A stretch of DNA of 64,000 nucleotides, from assembly GCF_025532145.1 (NCBI RefSeq), contig NZ_ARXS01000002.1, positions 1 to 64,000 of the forward strand, given 5' to 3'. Positions 15,966-25,159 of this stretch are shown here, one piece after another. Source of the DNA: Alloalcanivorax balearicus MACL04. GTDB taxonomy: Bacteria; Pseudomonadota; Gammaproteobacteria; Pseudomonadales; Alcanivoracaceae. Under the pieces are notes generated by a model. That model did no database searches. It was not told the origin of the DNA and saw only the letters and a program-made list of their open reading frames with translations. The translations under genes were made by a program, and so were the position numbers. Numbering within the stretch: position 1 is the first letter of the stretch; every line of letters begins with the position of its first letter.

Positions 15966-17858
15966 ATGCAACAACGCCTGCTGATTTTTCTCATATCCTG
16001 CCTGGGTGCGCTGTTGCCCACTCTGGCCCATGCCTGGTGGCAAGACGATTGGAGTTACCGCAAGCAAATCACCATCGATACCTCGCCCCAGGGCGCGGCC
16101 ATCGATCAGCGGGTCGGCCGGGTACCGCTGCTGGTACGTCTGCATACCGGTAATTTCAGTTTTCAGGACGTCCAGGAAAACGGTTCGGACCTGCGCTTTG
16201 TCGCCGCGGACGATCAGACCGTTCTCAATCATCAGATTGAAAGTTTCGATGCGCTGTTGGGCGTGGCCTACATCTGGGTGGATGTGCCGGCGCTGGAAGC
16301 CGGGTCCAGCCAGGATGTCTGGATGTATTACGGCAACCCCGACGCACCGGCCACCAGCAACGGTCAGGCGGTGTTCGACGCGGATTACACCCTGGTCTAT
16401 CACTTTGACCAGGCGCCCGGCGCGCCAGCCCGTGATGCCACCGCCTACGGCAACAATTCCAGTAACACCGTGCCGCAAAGCGTCACCGGGGTGATCGGCC
16501 AGGCCGCCGCCTTCGCCGGTGGCGAACCGCTGATGGTGGACGCCGCGCCGGCCCTGGCGACGCCCGCCGCCGGTCAGTTCTCCTTCAGCGCCTGGGTACG
16601 GGCCGATCAGAGTGCCAACGAACAGCTGATTTATGCCCGCCGTGACTCCGGCAATTCGCTGCTGATCGGTATCAATGCCGGCCAGCCTTTCGTTGAGGTC
16701 AATGGCCAGAGGACGGCGCCGGCGCAACCACTGGCATCCGGTCAGTGGCAACATCTGGCGGTGACCGCCGATGGGCAGCAAGTGGCGTTGTACGTGAATG
16801 GCCGCCAGATCAGCAGCTTGCCGGTGGCACTGCCGCCGCTGGCCACCGCCATCGCCTTGGGGGGCGATATTCCGGGTTACACGCCCGCCGCGCCCGTTGC
16901 GGAAGAGACCGCGAGTGAAGGGGAGGACGTCGCCACTACCACGCCGGCGGAGGTGCCATCCCGCCATTTCAATGGCGCTCTGGATGAAGTGCGGATTTCC
17001 AAACAGGCCCGGCCAGCGCCGTTGTTGATGGCGGATTACCAGGCCCAGGGTTCCGATTCGCGGCTGGTGGTGTTCGGCGTCGACGAAGAGCAGTCCGGAT
17101 TCGGCTTTGGCGCTCTCGGCTTTTTGCTGAGCGCGGTGCCCATCGACGCCTGGGTCATCATCGGGGTCCTGGTGATCATGATGATCCAGACCTGGTTCGT
17201 CATGTTCCGCAAGTTCCGCTATACCCGCCGGGTGGACGAAGCCAACGGCCGTTTTCGTGGCGAGTTCGCTCAGGTCGGCACGCAACTGGAAAAAATGGCG
17301 GACAGCCCGGAGCTGGAACAGGAACTGGAATACTCATCGCTGTGGCGGTTGTACCAAGTGGCGGTGCATGAACTGCGATTGCGCCGTGCCCAGGGCGCCG
17401 ATACTTCCAGTATTTCCTCGGAAACACTGGAAGCGATCCGCGCTTCCATGGACGCCGTTCGCACCCAGCAGAATCGCGAGTTGAGTTCCCGTCTCGGTGT
17501 TCTCTCCAACGCCATCGCCGGCGGCCCCTACATCGGCCTGCTGGGTACGGTGATGGGCATCATGGTGGTGTTTCTCGGCACTGCCATGGCCGGGGACGTG
17601 AACATCAACGCGGTGGCACCGGGTATGGCCGCGGCCCTGCTGGCCACCGCCATGGGGTTGTTCGTGGCGATCCCGGCCCTGTTTGCCTACAACCGCATCA
17701 ACGGCCGTAACCGCGATATCAGTTCCGACATGCGCGTCTTCCTGGACGAATTCGTCACCCGCCTGGCGGAGATTCATGGCGCCGGGCAGCGGCCGCCCCA
17801 GCCGGCGCAGGCCGGTCATGCCGCGCGCCATGGCATCTCTCAAAGTCCGGTGGTGTAA
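15966..17858 (+). CDS. DUF2341-LamG-ExbB/TolQ fusion proton-channel protein
   Basis: A 630-residue protein with a signal peptide (1-23), a DUF2341 domain (about 28-135, starting WWQDDWSYRKQITID), a concanavalin/LamG-like lectin domain (about 150-365, FSAWVRADQ, GQWQHLAVTADGQQVALYVNG and LDEVRISKQAR), a transmembrane helix near 390-410, and a full MotA/TolQ/ExbB channel domain (about 410-605) with GLLGTVMGIM and ATAMGLFVAIPALFAYN. It should form, with the following ExbD, a proton-driven motor in the inner membrane whose N-terminal part projects into the periplasm. Ordinary ExbB has about 240 residues, so the periplasmic part is an unusual addition. Twelve bases separate it from exbD. Confidence 0.92.
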   Translation: MQQRLLIFLISCLGALLPTLAHAWWQDDWSYRKQITIDTSPQGAAIDQRVGRVPLLVRLHTGNFSFQDVQENGSDLRFVAADDQTVLNHQIESFDALLGVAYIWVDVPALEAGSSQDVWMYYGNPDAPATSNGQAVFDADYTLVYHFDQAPGAPARDATAYGNNSSNTVPQSVTGVIGQAAAFAGGEPLMVDAAPALATPAAGQFSFSAWVRADQSANEQLIYARRDSGNSLLIGINAGQPFVEVNGQRTAPAQPLASGQWQHLAVTADGQQVALYVNGRQISSLPVALPPLATAIALGGDIPGYTPAAPVAEETASEGEDVATTTPAEVPSRHFNGALDEVRISKQARPAPLLMADYQAQGSDSRLVVFGVDEEQSGFGFGALGFLLSAVPIDAWVIIGVLVIMMIQTWFVMFRKFRYTRRVDEANGRFRGEFAQVGTQLEKMADSPELEQELEYSSLWRLYQVAVHELRLRRAQGADTSSISSETLEAIRASMDAVRTQQNRELSSRLGVLSNAIAGGPYIGLLGTVMGIMVVFLGTAMAGDVNINAVAPGMAAALLATAMGLFVAIPALFAYNRINGRNRDISSDMRVFLDEFVTRLAEIHGAGQRPPQPAQAGHAARHGISQSPVV

Positions 17859-17869
17859 GGAGAACAACG

Positions 17870-18295
17870 ATGGCTTCGGCAAGAACGTCGATGGACGACG
17901 ATGAAATGGACGGACCGGTGGACGGCATCAATATCACGCCGCTGGTGGATGTGCTCATGGTGGTGCTGGTGATGTTCATCCTCACCGCCACGGCGCAGAT
18001 CGCCGGCATCAAGGTGGATCTGCCCAAGGCCAGCTCCTCGGTGTCGCTGTCCGAGTCCAAGACCAAGGCCATTTCGGTGAACAACGACGGGCAGGTGTTT
18101 CTCGATGCCTACCCGGTGACGCTCGCTGAACTGGAAGATCGGTTGCGCACCGAGAAGGCCATGAACCCCGGCTTTCCGGTGATCGTGCGCGGGGACGCCG
18201 CGGTGCAATACCAGAAAGTGGTGCAAGTGCTGGATGTGCTGCGGCGTCTGGATCTCAACCAGGTTGGTCTGGTGACTGGCAAGCCGCCGCAGTGA
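17870..18295 (+). CDS. exbD: ExbD/TolR biopolymer transport protein
   Basis: A 141-residue protein with a short cytoplasmic N-terminus, one transmembrane helix (NITPLVDVLMVVLVMFILTA, about 25-45) that carries the essential proton-binding Asp of the LVDVLMV motif, and a periplasmic domain with VDLPKASS and VIVRGDAAVQYQKVVQVLD. It pairs with the ExbB domain encoded just upstream. AAGGAGAAC precedes the start. Confidence 0.95.
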   Translation: MASARTSMDDDEMDGPVDGINITPLVDVLMVVLVMFILTATAQIAGIKVDLPKASSSVSLSESKTKAISVNNDGQVFLDAYPVTLAELEDRLRTEKAMNPGFPVIVRGDAAVQYQKVVQVLDVLRRLDLNQVGLVTGKPPQ

Positions 18296-18324
18296 TCGAT
18301 GACAACCGGATAACAGGAAAAACC

Positions 18325-19083
18325 ATGTCGTTGCAGTCACCTCAATCGCGGGATTCCGGAACGGCTTCGGGCAAGCGGCATTCCGTTTCCGCGAGCAAGG
18401 CATCCCATACCCGGCGCGGGCCGATGACCTATGTGCGCTTTGTTGTCGGCGCGGTGATGTTGATTGTTCTGGGCTGGCTGATCTGGCAATGGGCCAACGA
18501 TATGAGCGGCGTGCGCCGACAGGTGCCGCAGGAGCCGATGCTGGTACCGCTGCCTCCGCCGCCACCGGAGCCGGAGCCGGAGGAAATGAAGGAGCCGGAA
18601 CCGGAACCCGAACCGGAGGAGATCGTCGAGCCGGAACCGGAGCCCACACCGGTGGAAGAACCGACGCCTGAGGAACCGCCTTCGCCGTCGGACGATTTGT
18701 CCGAGGCCATGCAGATCGATGGCGAAGCCCAGGCCGGCGCTGATGCCTTCAATATCGGGGCCGGCAGTGGTGGCGGAATGGCCGGTTCCGGCACCGGCCG
18801 GGTCGGCAACGCCACTTACGGCCAGTACCTCTCCTACGCGTTTCAGCGGGCGCTGCGCGAGGAGCCGTCGATCCGTCATCTGAGTTACCGGATACAGATC
18901 AATCTCTGGCTTAACGAAGCCGGCCAGATCACCCGAGTGCAGTTACTGAACTCCAGCGGCGACCCGGATACGGACGACAAAGTGATCGCCGCCGTGCGTG
19001 CCATTCCGGCGTTGGATCAGAAGCCGCCGAAGTCGATGACTTTGCCGGTGAAAGTGGCTTTGCAAGGGCGGCGTCCGGGCTGA
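18325..19083 (+). CDS. TonB energy transducer
   Basis: About 252 residues. A cytoplasmic tail is followed by one membrane helix (VRFVVGAVMLIVLGWLIWQW), a long Pro-Glu spacer (EPEPEP repeats) that spans the periplasm, a Gly-rich linker, and a C-terminal TonB-type domain (LSYRIQINLWLNEAGQITRVQLLNSSGD and PPKSMTLPVKVAL). The start at 18325 is preferred because AACAGGAAA lies before it; a GTG at 18292 would overlap exbD. It belongs to the dedicated ExbBD set of this operon rather than to a named iron system. Confidence 0.9.
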   Translation: MSLQSPQSRDSGTASGKRHSVSASKASHTRRGPMTYVRFVVGAVMLIVLGWLIWQWANDMSGVRRQVPQEPMLVPLPPPPPEPEPEEMKEPEPEPEPEEIVEPEPEPTPVEEPTPEEPPSPSDDLSEAMQIDGEAQAGADAFNIGAGSGGGMAGSGTGRVGNATYGQYLSYAFQRALREEPSIRHLSYRIQINLWLNEAGQITRVQLLNSSGDPDTDDKVIAAVRAIPALDQKPPKSMTLPVKVALQGRRPG

Positions 19084-19144
19084 CCGGTGCCGAAACCAAC
19101 CTGACCCAAGAATCGAGACGAACCGTTTCAGGAGCAATAAAGCA

Positions 19145-20842
19145 ATGAACATGAAGCGCAATCAGTGGCTGCTGATGCTGGCCGTGGCGGCGACCTTGAG
19201 CGGCCCGGCCGTGGCGCAGACACCCGCCGAAACCACCGCGCCGGGAGGCAACAGCACCACCGTGCACCTGATCCGGTTGTTGGTGGAACAGGGGGTGATC
19301 ACCGATGCCCAGGCCAACGCCTTGCTACAGCAGGCGCAACGGGAGGCCCAGGCTGCCAGCCAGCCCCGCCCCGAGCCGGATGTGCGGGAAGGGGACGTGC
19401 GTGTCCCCTACATCCCGGAAGTGGTTCGTGATGAGATTCGCGAGGAAGTCAAAGAGGACGTAATGGCCCAGGCCAAGGCGGAGAACTGGGCGGCGCCGAA
19501 TACCTTCCCGGATTGGGTGTCTCGGGTGAAGGTGTTCGGTGATGTGCGAGTACGTAATGAGAGCCGGTTCTTCTCCGGGGATAACAGTGATGAAATCATT
19601 GATTTCCAGAAACTGAATGATGACGGTCCCTACGACGTCAATGAAGATAGCGTTACGTATCTGCCGCCGCTGATGAATACGCGGGAAGATCGAGAGAACC
19701 TGCTACGTATTCGCGCTCGTTTCGGCCTGGAAGCCGCCCTTTCCGAGAATTGGAGTACCGGTGTGCGCCTGGCCACGGGCAGCAGCAACGGACCGGTTTC
19801 CACCACCCAGACCTTGGGCGGCGGCCTCAGCAAAAAAGACATCTGGCTGGACCGGGCCTGGATCAGCTGGCGTCCGGGAAACTGGAACTTTACCGCCGGG
19901 CGGGCTGAAAACCCGTTCGTATCCACGGATATTCTTTATTCCGGTGACCTGAACTTCGATGGTGTTTCCGCCCGTTTTTCCGGTTTGTCGTTCAGCAATA
20001 GCGGCTCGTTCTTCGGTACCCTTGGTGCCTTCCCGCTTCAGTACAGCGACGACGACTGGCCGTCCAACAGCCGTGACAAAGGCAAGAGCGAGGATCGCTG
20101 GCTGCTCGGCGCCCAGGTTGGCGCGAACTGGGAATTCAAGAATCAGAGTCGATTCCAGGCAGCGGTGGCCTATTATGATTTCGACAACCTGCGCGGCCAG
20201 CGCTCCTCGGAGTGCTTCCTGTATCAAGTGGGGCCGCCCTGTGATACGGACTGGTCAGTGCCGGCCTTTATGCAGAAGGGGAATACGGTCTTTCTGTTGC
20301 GGGACATTCAGCTGGACCCTTCCGACCCGGCGCACACGCCCTTGCCGCAGTACGTTGGCCTGGCCTCCAAGTTCCAGTTGTTTGATCTGAATGTGCGTTG
20401 GGATACCACGCTTTTCAACGGCTACAAATTGCAGCTGGCGGGCAACTACATCTACAACCACGGCTACGACGAGCAGGAGATGTGGCAGAACGCCGAAGGA
20501 CAATTGGCAAACAACTTCAATGTGAACACCGGCGAAATCGAGAGCGGCCGTGACGCCTGGATGGTGCATGCCGCTTTCGGGTCGTCCCTGGACCTGAAAC
20601 GCCGCGGCGACTGGATGACGTTCCTGGGCTACAAGTACATCAAACCGGATGCTTTGCCGGATGCCTATAACGATTCCTCTTTCCATCTTGGTGGCACCAA
20701 CGCCAAGGGCTACTACCTGGGCGCGGCTTATGCCTTGAACGAGCGTCTGTACTTCCAGGGACGCTGGATGAGCTCGGAAGAGGTGTATGGGCCGCCGCTG
20801 TCCATCGACATTTTGCAGCTCGAACTGAATGCCCGGTTCTGA
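19145..20842 (+). CDS. Putative porin (Porin_5-like) outer-membrane protein
   Basis: A 565-residue protein with a signal peptide (cleavage at AVAQ, near 24), a periplasmic helical stretch (LIRLLVEQGVITDAQANALLQQAQREAQ), and a beta-barrel beginning near VSRVKVFGDVRVRNE and ending LQLELNARF with a terminal Phe. The helix-then-barrel order and length fit the putative-porin family often found beside TonB/ExbBD sets with DUF2341. The barrel could be the outer-membrane client energised by the upstream TonB, although there is no plug domain or TonB box that I can see. Substrate unknown. Confidence 0.85.
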   Translation: MNMKRNQWLLMLAVAATLSGPAVAQTPAETTAPGGNSTTVHLIRLLVEQGVITDAQANALLQQAQREAQAASQPRPEPDVREGDVRVPYIPEVVRDEIREEVKEDVMAQAKAENWAAPNTFPDWVSRVKVFGDVRVRNESRFFSGDNSDEIIDFQKLNDDGPYDVNEDSVTYLPPLMNTREDRENLLRIRARFGLEAALSENWSTGVRLATGSSNGPVSTTQTLGGGLSKKDIWLDRAWISWRPGNWNFTAGRAENPFVSTDILYSGDLNFDGVSARFSGLSFSNSGSFFGTLGAFPLQYSDDDWPSNSRDKGKSEDRWLLGAQVGANWEFKNQSRFQAAVAYYDFDNLRGQRSSECFLYQVGPPCDTDWSVPAFMQKGNTVFLLRDIQLDPSDPAHTPLPQYVGLASKFQLFDLNVRWDTTLFNGYKLQLAGNYIYNHGYDEQEMWQNAEGQLANNFNVNTGEIESGRDAWMVHAAFGSSLDLKRRGDWMTFLGYKYIKPDALPDAYNDSSFHLGGTNAKGYYLGAAYALNERLYFQGRWMSSEEVYGPPLSIDILQLELNARF

Positions 20843-20871
20843 TCGACCTGGCGATGAAGGGAGGTAATACC

Positions 20872-21540
20872 ATGAAGAGGGCGGATAACGTCAGAACAAA
20901 GTGGTTCCCCGCGACGATGGCATTGTTGGTCCTGGCCTTGCCTGCGTGGACGCAAGCCCAGCAGTCCAGCCTGGAAGAACGTCTGCGCACCGAGTTACGC
21001 AACACCACCCAGCAATTACGGGACCTGCAATCCCGGCAAGCGGGCCTGGAGGCGGCCCGCTCCAACGCGGAAGTGCAACGTGACGCTGCCCGGGCCCAGG
21101 TGGCCAAACTGCAGGCCCGGCTCGATGCGGTGGAAGGGAACCTGGTCTCCCAGCAGCGCAGCAGTCAGGCGCGCATCGCCGCCAGCCAGGAACGCACCGA
21201 GCAGATGCGTGGTGCCTACGATGAGTTGTTGACCCTGGCCAAGGGCAAGGAAGCGGAGCGTCTGACACTGCAGAAGGCACTGCAACAACGTACCGCCGAA
21301 TTGCAGACCTGCGTCAGCCGCAACGAGGAGATGTATCTGGCGGGCAAGGAGATCCTGTCCGCTTATGAAAGCCTCGGCGCCGGCAGCCTGTTCAAGATGC
21401 GTCAGCCGCTGGCGACTTCGTCGCGGGTGGAGTTCGAGAACAGGGCTCAGGATATGGGAGACCGGCTATATAACGCCCAGGTCGGTGTGGTGCGGTCGGA
21501 TCAGGACGGTAACGCCGACACGGCGGAAAACGACGGCTGA
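20872..21540 (+). CDS. Periplasmic coiled-coil protein
   Basis: About 222 residues with a signal peptide ending near AQAQ and a long heptad-rich coiled coil (about 30-145: LEERLRTELRNTTQQLRDLQ and repeated Ala/Gln/Arg segments). It ends in a less ordered Asp-rich tail. GGGAGG at eight bases supports the ATG at 20872. I do not recognise an assigned function. Its place between the porin and the YbjN-like protein suggests a periplasmic scaffold of the same apparatus. The next gene starts 40 bases on. Confidence 0.8.
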   Translation: MKRADNVRTKWFPATMALLVLALPAWTQAQQSSLEERLRTELRNTTQQLRDLQSRQAGLEAARSNAEVQRDAARAQVAKLQARLDAVEGNLVSQQRSSQARIAASQERTEQMRGAYDELLTLAKGKEAERLTLQKALQQRTAELQTCVSRNEEMYLAGKEILSAYESLGAGSLFKMRQPLATSSRVEFENRAQDMGDRLYNAQVGVVRSDQDGNADTAENDG

Positions 21541-21580
21541 CATCATCGAAACGTCACAACGGCTTGTTAAGGACATCACC

Positions 21581-22093
21581 ATGAGCGAAGAAAACCACAT
21601 CATCGACACTCTGCCTCTTGAGGAACTCAGTGCTCTGTTGCAGGAAGCCGGTTATCGCACCAACGAAACCGAGCACAACGGCAGCAAGCAACTGCTCAGC
21701 GCCAGTCAGGGCATTGGCTTCGCCGTGCGCCCCGGCAACACGCTGGGTGAGGGGCTGCTGGACTTCACCATCAGTTGCGCTCTGCGTGTCCAGGGCGAGC
21801 TGCCGGAGGGGCTGATCCCGGCCTGGAACCGTGGCAAGCGCTTTTCGCGATTGAGCCGGCACGGTGATTTTCTGGTGCTGGAAATGGACGTGATCGTGGC
21901 CGGCGGTGTGCGCCGCGCCCATGTGCGCGCCAACCTGGAAATCTGGGACCGCCTGTTGCAGGAGTTCCTGCTCTATCTGCGCAATTACCGTGACGAGAAC
22001 CGTAATGAGAGCCGCGATGAAAGCCACGATAAAGACGATGCCCCCGAACATGAGCAGGCGATAAGCACGGAAGCGGCGGAGAGTGACGAGTAG
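21581..22093 (+). CDS. YbjN-like (secretion-chaperone fold) protein
   Basis: About 170 residues without a signal peptide. The core LEELSALLQEAGYRTNETEHNG, FTISCALRVQGELPEGLIPAWN and WDRLLQEFLLYLRNY has the pattern of YbjN/CesT-like sensory or chaperone proteins. The tail is rich in Asp, Glu and Arg (RDENRNESRDESHDKDD) and probably disordered. AAGGACATCACC precedes the start. In this operon it may be a cytoplasmic chaperone or regulator; this is inference. Confidence 0.72.
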   Translation: MSEENHIIDTLPLEELSALLQEAGYRTNETEHNGSKQLLSASQGIGFAVRPGNTLGEGLLDFTISCALRVQGELPEGLIPAWNRGKRFSRLSRHGDFLVLEMDVIVAGGVRRAHVRANLEIWDRLLQEFLLYLRNYRDENRNESRDESHDKDDAPEHEQAISTEAAESDE

Positions 22094-22143
22094 AGAAGTG
22101 AATCGCCGGCATGCCGGCGGTGGTTTCAACCAGGGAGTGAACA

Positions 22144-23109
22144 ATGAAAAGCGCACAGGTTTTGCTCAGCGCGGTGTTGGCCGGTGTGGCGGGTGTCATT
22201 GGCACCGTTTGGGTGATGCAGCCGTCCGAGGCGGTGGCCGTTTCGGAACCGGCATCGGTCTCGTCGCCGGCGCCCTCACCGGCATCATCCACCGGGCAAG
22301 GGGATGCGGTTGCGGCTCTGGGGGCGGTCAGTCTGCGCAACCAGGAAGTGGCCGACTGGCTGGCGGCGTTGTCGCCACAGGCCCGCACGGCGATCCAGCG
22401 GGATCGTGCGCTGTTTGATGATTGGGCGCGTCAGCGTCTGGCGGAAAAGGCGCTGATTCAGGAGGCCCGGCAACAGGGCTGGGAGAAGCGAGAGGAAGTG
22501 ACGCGGGCCATCAATCAAGCGCGCGATCAGATCCTGCTGCGCAGCTATCTGGGCGCGGTGAGTCAGGTGCCGGAGGACTTTCCCGATGACGCCACGCTGC
22601 GGCAGCTTTATGAAAGCAGCAAGCAGGAACTGGCGGTGCCGGAACGCTATCACCTCAGGCAGATTTTTCTTGCGGTGGAGGGCACCAATGCCGACCAGGT
22701 GAAAGCACGCGCCGGGCAATTGGTGAAGGAAGCCCGCGGCAAAAAAGGGGACTTCGCCGAATTGGCCCGCCGCCATTCCGATGACGCGGCTTCCGCCGCC
22801 CGGGGTGGTGATATCGGCGTGCAGTCAATAGCCCAGCTTACCCCGGAGGCCCGCCCGGTGGTGGCGGCGTTGAAGGAAGGGGAAGTCTCCGCGCCGTTCC
22901 GCACCGCGTCGGGTTGGCATGTGCTCAAACTGGAGAAGACCGAAGCAGCGAGAACCGCCACCTTCGACGAAGTGCGGGATCAACTGCGCGCCACGGTCAG
23001 GGAACAGCGCCGGCGGCAAAACGCCGAGGCCTACCTGAATCGGCTGGTGGGTGAAGCTTCTCTCAATATCAACGGCGCCGCGGTGACCGCGTTGCTGGAA
23101 AACCAATAG
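22144..23109 (+). CDS. Periplasmic parvulin-type peptidyl-prolyl isomerase
   Basis: A 321-residue protein with an N-terminal signal anchor (about 5-25), a Ser/Pro/Ala linker, a SurA/PpiC-like helical chaperone region (about 60-160) and one parvulin domain (about 165-270; YHLRQIFLAVEG, GDFAELARRHSDD, GGDIGVQ and FRTASGWHVLKLE). It should help folding or keep secreted substrates unfolded in the periplasm, plausibly the giant TpsA or the barrel proteins of this locus. A PpiC-type gene is also present, from memory, in the P. aeruginosa pdt/exbB2 region. Confidence 0.9.
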   Translation: MKSAQVLLSAVLAGVAGVIGTVWVMQPSEAVAVSEPASVSSPAPSPASSTGQGDAVAALGAVSLRNQEVADWLAALSPQARTAIQRDRALFDDWARQRLAEKALIQEARQQGWEKREEVTRAINQARDQILLRSYLGAVSQVPEDFPDDATLRQLYESSKQELAVPERYHLRQIFLAVEGTNADQVKARAGQLVKEARGKKGDFAELARRHSDDAASAARGGDIGVQSIAQLTPEARPVVAALKEGEVSAPFRTASGWHVLKLEKTEAARTATFDEVRDQLRATVREQRRRQNAEAYLNRLVGEASLNINGAAVTALLENQ

Positions 23110-23134
23110 CAGCCTTAGCAGAAAAGGAACCCGT

Positions 23135-23437
23135 ATGCCAATCCGGATGGTAATCGCAACAGCGTTGGCCGCCGCTTCTCTGGCCGCCTGTACTCAGACC
23201 ACGCCTCGCTCCGATTCAGCCATCGATCGCTACCAGCGTTCGGTGATCGTGCAATGCTCACTTACTCGTGATGTGGAAGGCAATCCCTGTATCGCCAAGG
23301 CGCGCCAGGCCTGTGGCACGGATCGAGTGCGCTTGAAGAACGTGGATTCCCGAGACTCCGTGAGCGCCCCGGTGGCGCGGGGTGCTCCGGTAACGCTGGT
23401 GTACAACTATTCGGTGGTCTACTACTGCCTGGATTAA
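23135..23437 (+). CDS. Small lipoprotein of unknown function
   Basis: A 100-residue protein with a signal peptide ending in LAAC (Cys19). The mature part has four further Cys residues and ends in a beta pattern (VTLVYNYSVVYYCLD). No family is recognised. It follows the PPIase gene by 25 bases with AAAGGAA before the start, so it is likely the last gene of the tpsB-exb-tonB operon. A palindrome cluster comes after it. Confidence 0.75.
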   Translation: MPIRMVIATALAAASLAACTQTTPRSDSAIDRYQRSVIVQCSLTRDVEGNPCIAKARQACGTDRVRLKNVDSRDSVSAPVARGAPVTLVYNYSVVYYCLD

Positions 23438-23454
23438 ATTACGTCATGCCGCCC

Positions 23455-23600
23455 TCCACACGTCATGCCGGACTTGATCCGGCATCTCCAACAAACTGGC
23501 AGAGCCCAAAACGGAAGCCACAAGACACCGCAGGAGACCCCGGATCAAGTCCGGGGTGACACAGAAGAAACCTGGGCCGCCCTAAGAAAAGCCCGGGGTG
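23455..23600. repeat. Family-B intergenic palindromes
   Basis: CGTCATGCCGGACTTGATCCGGCATCTCC begins at 23459, and its inverted partner, CCCCGGATCAAGTCCGGGGTGACA, lies near 23540. A third fragment, CCCGGGGTGACGGGTGA, follows. It separates the convergent lipoprotein and fecR genes and may act as a terminator for both. Confidence 0.82.
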
Positions 23601-23621
23601 ACGGGTGATTTTACTACCCGC

Positions 23622-24605
23622 CTAGCTGATAATCAGTATCCCACCCGGCAGTGATCGCACCTCCGCGCCACGCACCTCTTTGACCAGCGCGGCGAAGTCC
23701 TCCAGTTTGTCCAATGACAGGTAAGCCTGTACCGGAACCCGGCCGAGCTGATCGTTCACCAATACGATTTGCCCCGGGCGGTAGCGGTTAACTTCGTCCA
23801 CCACCTGGGCCAGGGGCGTGCCGTTGAACACCAGCATGCGTTGGCGCCAGGCTGTCACCCGGTCCGGGTCCACGTGCTGGACCGAGGACAGGCGGGCGCT
23901 GTTGTACACCACCTGTTGGGCAGGCTGGAGCTGAACACTCTGGTGCCGATGACGGACCGCCACCTGCCCATCCAGGCAGGTCACCCGGACGCGGTCGTCG
24001 GTGAAGCGCACATTGAAGCGAGCACGGCGCGCTTCGATGAGGCCGTTCTGAGCGGCTACCGTGAAGGGAAGGCGATTGCCATCGGCGGTGGTGATCTCGG
24101 TTTCGCCGCTGTTCAACACCAGTCCGGTGATTTGTTCCGCCTGCCTATTCACGTCGATACTGGTGCGGGTGTTGAGCTGCACGGTGGCGGCGTTGGGCAG
24201 CACTACTTCGCGTTGCTCCCCGGTGCCAGTCCAAAGATCGGCGGACTGCATGCCCATGCGCGTCCACAAATCCAGAGGCGAGCGTAACGCCAGCCAGCCC
24301 GCCGCCGAAGCCGCCACGGCGCCGCCGAGAAAGGCCCGGCGAGTGAAACGGGAAGAACGGAGCCGGGGCAGCGGATGAACGCCGGCTTCGATGCTCTCGC
24401 TGGTAGCGGCCTGTTCCATGCCCTGCCAGACCTGACGGCAATGGACGAATGCCCGGGCGTGCTCCGGGCTCCGCGCGCACCAGCGGCGGAAAGCTTCACC
24501 GTCGGCGGCGCTGGCGCGTCCCGAGGAGAGGTGCACCACCCATTCTCTTGCCTCCCGTGTGATCCGGTCGGAAGAGGGGGCGGGGGCGTTTCGATAATCG
24601 GTCAT
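23622..24605 (-). CDS. FecR-family anti-sigma / sigma regulator
   Basis: About 327 residues. The N-terminal DUF4880 domain (EAREWVVHLSSGRASAADGEAFRRWCARSPEHARAF) binds the sigma factor; a membrane segment with a Tat-like RRAFLGG (about 110-130) follows; then a FecR domain (GEQREVVLPNAATVQLNTRTSI, about 155-260) and a C-terminal STN-like domain. It passes a periplasmic signal to the cytoplasmic sigma factor. The start is the ATG overlapping the sigma gene by four bases (ATGA). The cassette order STN protein, sigma, FecR is the same as vreA-vreI-vreR of P. aeruginosa, from memory. Confidence 0.92.
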   Translation of the reverse strand: MTDYRNAPAPSSDRITREAREWVVHLSSGRASAADGEAFRRWCARSPEHARAFVHCRQVWQGMEQAATSESIEAGVHPLPRLRSSRFTRRAFLGGAVAASAAGWLALRSPLDLWTRMGMQSADLWTGTGEQREVVLPNAATVQLNTRTSIDVNRQAEQITGLVLNSGETEITTADGNRLPFTVAAQNGLIEARRARFNVRFTDDRVRVTCLDGQVAVRHRHQSVQLQPAQQVVYNSARLSSVQHVDPDRVTAWRQRMLVFNGTPLAQVVDEVNRYRPGQIVLVNDQLGRVPVQAYLSLDKLEDFAALVKEVRGAEVRSLPGGILIIS

Positions 24606-25159
24606 GATTGCGTCGGCCTTTTTTGTCTGGGCCCGTAACGTGGGGCGTAATCCCGCTCCAGCCTTTCGCAACAATGCTGTAATCCGGCGCGCAGTTCTTT
24701 TTCCACGGTGCGCAGGGACACACCGAAACGTTCGGCGATTTCCGCGTGGGGAGTGTCCTCGATACGCGCGGCGGTAACGATGGCGCGTCGGCGGCGTGGC
24801 AGTTCCGCCAGGGCTCTGCGAAATATCCGGATCTCCTGTTCACCCAGTGCCTCACGGGCGGGATCGGCCAGTTCATCCGCCATCTGATAGAGATCGTCCA
24901 CTTCGTCCAGTGTCATCACTCTGGCGTGTTTACGGCGTTGTTCCTCCGCCACGTTCATGGCGATGCGGAAAAGGTAGGCGGCGGGATGGTGAACACGGGT
25001 GCCCTCCTGCATACGTTCAATTCGCAACCAGGTTTCCTGCAAGGCGTCCTCCGCCAGTTGGTGGGAACCCAGACGGCTGTACAGACGCTGACGGAATTCG
25101 TCATAGCGTTGCACCAGCAGATCGCGCAGCGAATGGTGCGAAGTCTCGGCGGTACTCAT
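24602..25159 (-). CDS. ECF sigma factor, FecI-like
   Basis: About 185 residues with sigma region 2 (LRDLLVQRYDEFRQRLYSRLGSHQLAEDALQETWLRI, ending in HPAAYLFRIAMNVAEEQRRKH) and region 4 (ALAELPRRRRAIVTAARIEDTPHAEIAERFGVSLRTVEKEL). These are the marks of iron-starvation-type ECF sigma factors of cell-surface signalling. The start overlaps the end of the STN gene by four bases (ATGA), so the three genes are translationally coupled. Likely targets are the tpsA and tpsB promoters nearby, which share a motif. Confidence 0.93.
   Translation of the reverse strand: MSTAETSHHSLRDLLVQRYDEFRQRLYSRLGSHQLAEDALQETWLRIERMQEGTRVHHPAAYLFRIAMNVAEEQRRKHARVMTLDEVDDLYQMADELADPAREALGEQEIRIFRRALAELPRRRRAIVTAARIEDTPHAEIAERFGVSLRTVEKELRAGLQHCCERLERDYAPRYGPRQKRPTQS

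Noticed and set aside
15585-17285. A 566-codon minus-strand open frame spanning the tpsB end and the ExbB fusion
   Set aside because: It crosses two well-supported genes and contains no domain pattern.
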